A stretch of DNA of 64,000 nt from Eudorina sp. 2006-703-Eu-15 (taxonomy: Eukaryota; Chlorophyta; Chlorophyceae; Chlamydomonadales; Volvocaceae), in the NCBI GenBank assembly GCA_003117195.1, contig BDSI01000203.1, positions 82,161 to 146,160 of the forward strand, in the 5' to 3' direction. Every line of letters begins with the position of its first letter. The first letter of the stretch is position 1. This document shows positions 60,929-64,000 of the stretch, piece after piece. The position numbers and the translations under genes are program-made. The notes under the pieces are model-generated. The model searched no databases, had not been told where the DNA came from, and worked only from the letters and a program-made list of their open reading frames with translations.

Positions 60929-63900
60929 GCATCGTACTAGTGCCCCTATGCCGGGGTACGGATTACAGCGCCGATACGGGCGGGTGTGGCTGCCTGAGCG
61001 GCGGTGTTGCATCATACCAGTGCCCCTATGCCGGGGAAGGGATTACAGCGCCGATACGGGCGGGTGTGGCTGCCTGAGCGGCGGTGTTGCATCGTACTAG
61101 TGCCCCTATGCCGGGGTACGGATTACAGCGCCGATACGGGCGGGTGTGGCTGCCTGAGCGGCGGTGTTGCATCATACCAGTGCCCCTATGCCGGGGAAGG
61201 GATTACAGCGCCGATACGGGCGGGTGTGGCTGCCTGAGCGGCGGTGTTGCATCGTACTAGTGCCCCTATGCCGGGGAACGGATTACAGCGCCGATACGGG
61301 CGGGTGTGGCTGCCTGAGCGGCGGTGTTGCATCGTACTTGTGCCCCTACGCCGGGGAACGGATTACAGCGCCGATACGGGCGGGTGTGACTGCCTGAGCG
61401 GCGGTGTTGCATCGTACTAGTGCCCCTATGCCGGGGTACGGATTACAGCGCCGATACGGGCGGGTGTGGCTGCCTGAGCGGCGGTGTTGCAGCGTACCAG
61501 TGCCCCTATGCCGGGGAGGATTACAGCGCCGATACGGGCGGGTGTGGTTGCCTGAGCGGCGGTGTTGCATGGTACTTGTGCCCCTATGCCGGGGAACGGA
61601 TAACAGCGCCGATACGGGCGGGTGTGGCTGCCTGAGCGGCGGTGTTGCATCGTACTTGTGCCCCTATGCCGGGGAAGGGATTACAGCGCCGATACGGGCG
61701 GGTGTGGCTGCCTGAGCGGCGGTGTTGCATCGTACTAGTGCCCCTATGCCGGGGTACGGATTACAGCGCCGATACGGGCGGGTGTGGCTGCCTGAGCGGC
61801 GGTGTTGCATGGTACTTGTGCCCCTATGCCGGGGAGGATTACAGCGCCGATACGGGCGGGTGTGGCTGCCTGAGCGGCGGTGTTGCATCGTACCAGTGCC
61901 CCTATGCCGGGGAAGGGATTACAGCGCCGATACGGGCGGGTGTGGTTGCCTGAGCGGCGGTGTTGCATCGTACTTGTGCCCCTACGCCGGGGAACGGATT
62001 ACAGCGCCGATACGGGCGGGTGTGGCTGCCTGAGCGGCGGTGTTGCATCGTACTAGTGCCCCTATGCCGGGGAACGGATTACAGCGCCGATACGGGCGGG
62101 TGTGGCTGCCTGAGCGGCGGTGTTGCATCGTACTTGTGCCCCTATGCCGGGGAGGATTACAGCGCCGATACGGGCGGGTGTGGCTGCCTGAGCGGCGGTG
62201 TTGCATCGTACCAGTGCCCCTATGCCGGGGTACGGATTACAGCGCCGATACGGGCGGGTGTGGCTGCGTGAGCGGCGGTGTTGCATCGTACCAGTGCCCC
62301 TATGCCGGGGTACGGATTACAGCGCCGATACGGGCGGGTTCGGCTGCCTGAGCGGCGGTGTTGCATCGTACTAGTGCCCCTATGCCGGGGTACGGATTAC
62401 AGCGCCGATACGGGCGGGTGTGGCTGCCTGAGCGGCGGTGTTGCATCGTACCAGTGCCCCTATGCCGGGGAACGGATTACAGCGCCGATACGGGCGGGTG
62501 TGGTTGCCTGAGCGGCGGTGTTACATCGTACCAGTGCCCCTATGCCGGGGTACGGATTACAGCGCCGATACGGGCGGGTGTGGTTGCCTGAGCGGCGGTG
62601 TTGCATCGTACTTGTGCCCCTACGCCGGGGAACGGATTACAGCGCCGATACGGGCGCGTGTGGCTGCCTGAACGGCGGTGTTGCATCGTACTTGTGCCCC
62701 TATGCCGGGGAGGATTACAGCGCCGATACGGGCGGGTGTGGCTGCCTGAGCGGCGGTGTTGCATCGTACCAGTGCCCCTGTGCCGGGGAAGGGATTACAG
62801 CGCCGATACGGGCGGGTGTGGCTGCCTGAGCGGCGGTGTTGCATCGTACTTGTGCCCTATGCCGGGGAACGGATTACAGCGCGATACGGGCGGGTGTGGC
62901 TGCCTGATGCGCTGAGCGGGTGTTGCATCGTACTTGTGCCCCTATGCCGGGGAACGGATTACAGCGCCGATACGGGCGGGTGTGGCTGCCTGAGCGGCGG
63001 TGTTGCATCGTACTAGTGCCCCTATGCCGGGGTACGGATTACAGCGCCGATACGGGCGGGTGTGGCTGCTGAGCGGCGGTGTTGCATCGTACTAGTGCCC
63101 TATGCCGGGGTACGGATTACAGCGCCGATACGGGCGGGTGTGGCTGCCTGAGCGGCGGTGTTGCATCGTACTAGTGCCCTATGCCGGGGAACGGATTACA
63201 GCGCGCGATACGGGCGGGTGTGGCTGCCTGAGCGGCGGTGTTGCATCGTACCAGTGCCCCTATGCCGGGGAAGGATTACAGCGCCGATACGGGCGGGTGT
63301 GGCTGCCTGAGCGGCGGTGTTGCATCGTACTAGTGCCCCTATGCCGGGGAACGGATTACAGCGCCGATACGGGCGGGTGTGGCTGCCTGAGCGGCGGTGT
63401 TGCATCGTACTAGTGCCCCTATGCCGGGGTACGGATTACAGCGCCGATACGGCGGGTGTGGTTGCCTGAGCGGCGGTGTTGCATCGTACTTGTGCCCTAC
63501 GCCGGGGAACGGATTACAGCGCCGATACGGGCGCGTGTGGCTGCCTGAACGGCGGTGTTGCATCGTACTTGTGCCCCTATGCCGGGAGGATTACAGCGCC
63601 GATACGGCGGGTGTGGGCTGCCTGAGCGGCGGTGTTGTGCATCGTACCAGTGCCCCTATGCCGGGGAAGGGATTACAGCGCCGATACGGGCGGTGTGGTT
63701 GCCTGGGCGGTCGAGTGCTACAGCGCCGATACGGCGGGTTTTGCCTGAGCGGCGGTGTTGCCGTACTAGTGCCCCTATGCCGGCGGTACGGATTACAGCG
63801 CCGATACGGGCGGCGGGCTGCCTGAGCGGGGGTGCATCGTACGCCCCTATGCCGGGAACGATTACAGCGCCGATACGGGGGGCTGTGGCTGCCTGAGCGC

Positions 63901-64000
63901 GGTGTTGGCGTACCAGTGCCCCATGCCGGCGGTACGGATTACAGCCCGATACGGGCGGGTGTTGCCTGAGCGGCCGTGCTATCGTACAGTGCCTATGCCG
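60929..64000. repeat. 80-bp satellite array (about 38 units), continuing past the window end
   Basis: The unit gcggtgttgcatcgtactag-tgcccctatgccggggtacgg-attacagcgccgatacgggcgg-gtgtggctgcctga (hyphens added) repeats every 80 bases. Variable sites: ctag/ccag/cttg before tgcccc, and tacgg/aacgg/aaggg after ccgggg. A 78-base variant lacking two bases (ccggggagga) occurs at 61511, 61829, 62147 and 62705. The spacing of 318, 318 and 558 shows a four-unit higher-order period. 80 is not a multiple of 3, so serial 77- and 103-codon ORFs arise by frame rotation and are not genes. From about 62850 single-base gaps become frequent. Confidence 0.98.

Noticed and set aside
60929..64000. Serial 74-, 77- and 103-codon ORFs in the satellite.
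   Set aside because: They repeat every 80 bases because 80 is not a multiple of 3; pure products of a tandem repeat.
60929..64000. CRISPR-like regular spacing.
   Set aside because: The whole 80-bp unit is repeated with no unique spacers, so it is a satellite.

Overview
The window looks like nuclear DNA of a volvocine green alga (Chlamydomonadales; Chlamydomonas/Gonium/Volvox group). It is GC-rich and gene-sparse. Its genes are cut by many short-to-medium introns with GTGAGT/GTAAG-type donors and (C/T)GCAG acceptors. It is full of CA, CTGC, GGA and GGAT microsatellites. A short interstitial run of TTTTAGGG, the Chlamydomonadales telomere unit, lies in one intron. Two genes encode secreted proteins built from C-type-lectin-like domains and Ser-Pro rods of extracellular-matrix type. 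The species cannot be fixed from sequence alone.

Layout. 1-3980: repeats, no gene seen. 3981-8308 (-) and 12586-19940 (+): a divergent pair of related lectin/Kazal/proline-rich secreted proteins. Every intron in both is phase 1, and the domains are exon modules that have been duplicated and swapped. 23323-29192 (-): a ten-exon cytochrome P450 of CYP85-clan type with two low-complexity insertions, all introns phase 0. 31623-32874 (-) and 33564-38005 (+): a small unknown protein head-to-head with OSCP1, a conserved cilium-associated protein. 40312-42385 (-): a six-exon CutC homologue. 43057-45891 (+): remains of a nearly intronless tandem glycosyltransferase, part of it bacterial in style, now broken by a stop and frameshifts. 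48226-53071 (+): an eleven-exon major facilitator transporter of the anion:cation symporter type.

53.6-60.8 kb is different in character. It holds an intronless broken ORF, an amphipathic coiled-coil protein with a stop upstream of its membrane tail, and a convergent paralogue of that tail. A near-perfect ~375-bp inverted repeat joins their 3' ends. A 395-bp exon-intron duplication lies inside a small Ala/Pro-rich membrane-protein gene, and a short unidentified gene follows. From ~60.93 kb to the window end is an 80-bp satellite with a 318-bp higher-order period.

Gene models were made by hand. I joined exons only where splice sites, reading phase and family similarity agreed. The best-supported models (both lectins, P450, OSCP1, CutC, MFS) keep a continuous frame through every junction. 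No tRNA, rRNA or CRISPR was found. The most unusual items are the lectin exon homogenisation, the foldback between the two convergent paralogues, the decayed bacterial-style glycosyltransferase and the T-depleted island in a lectin intron.
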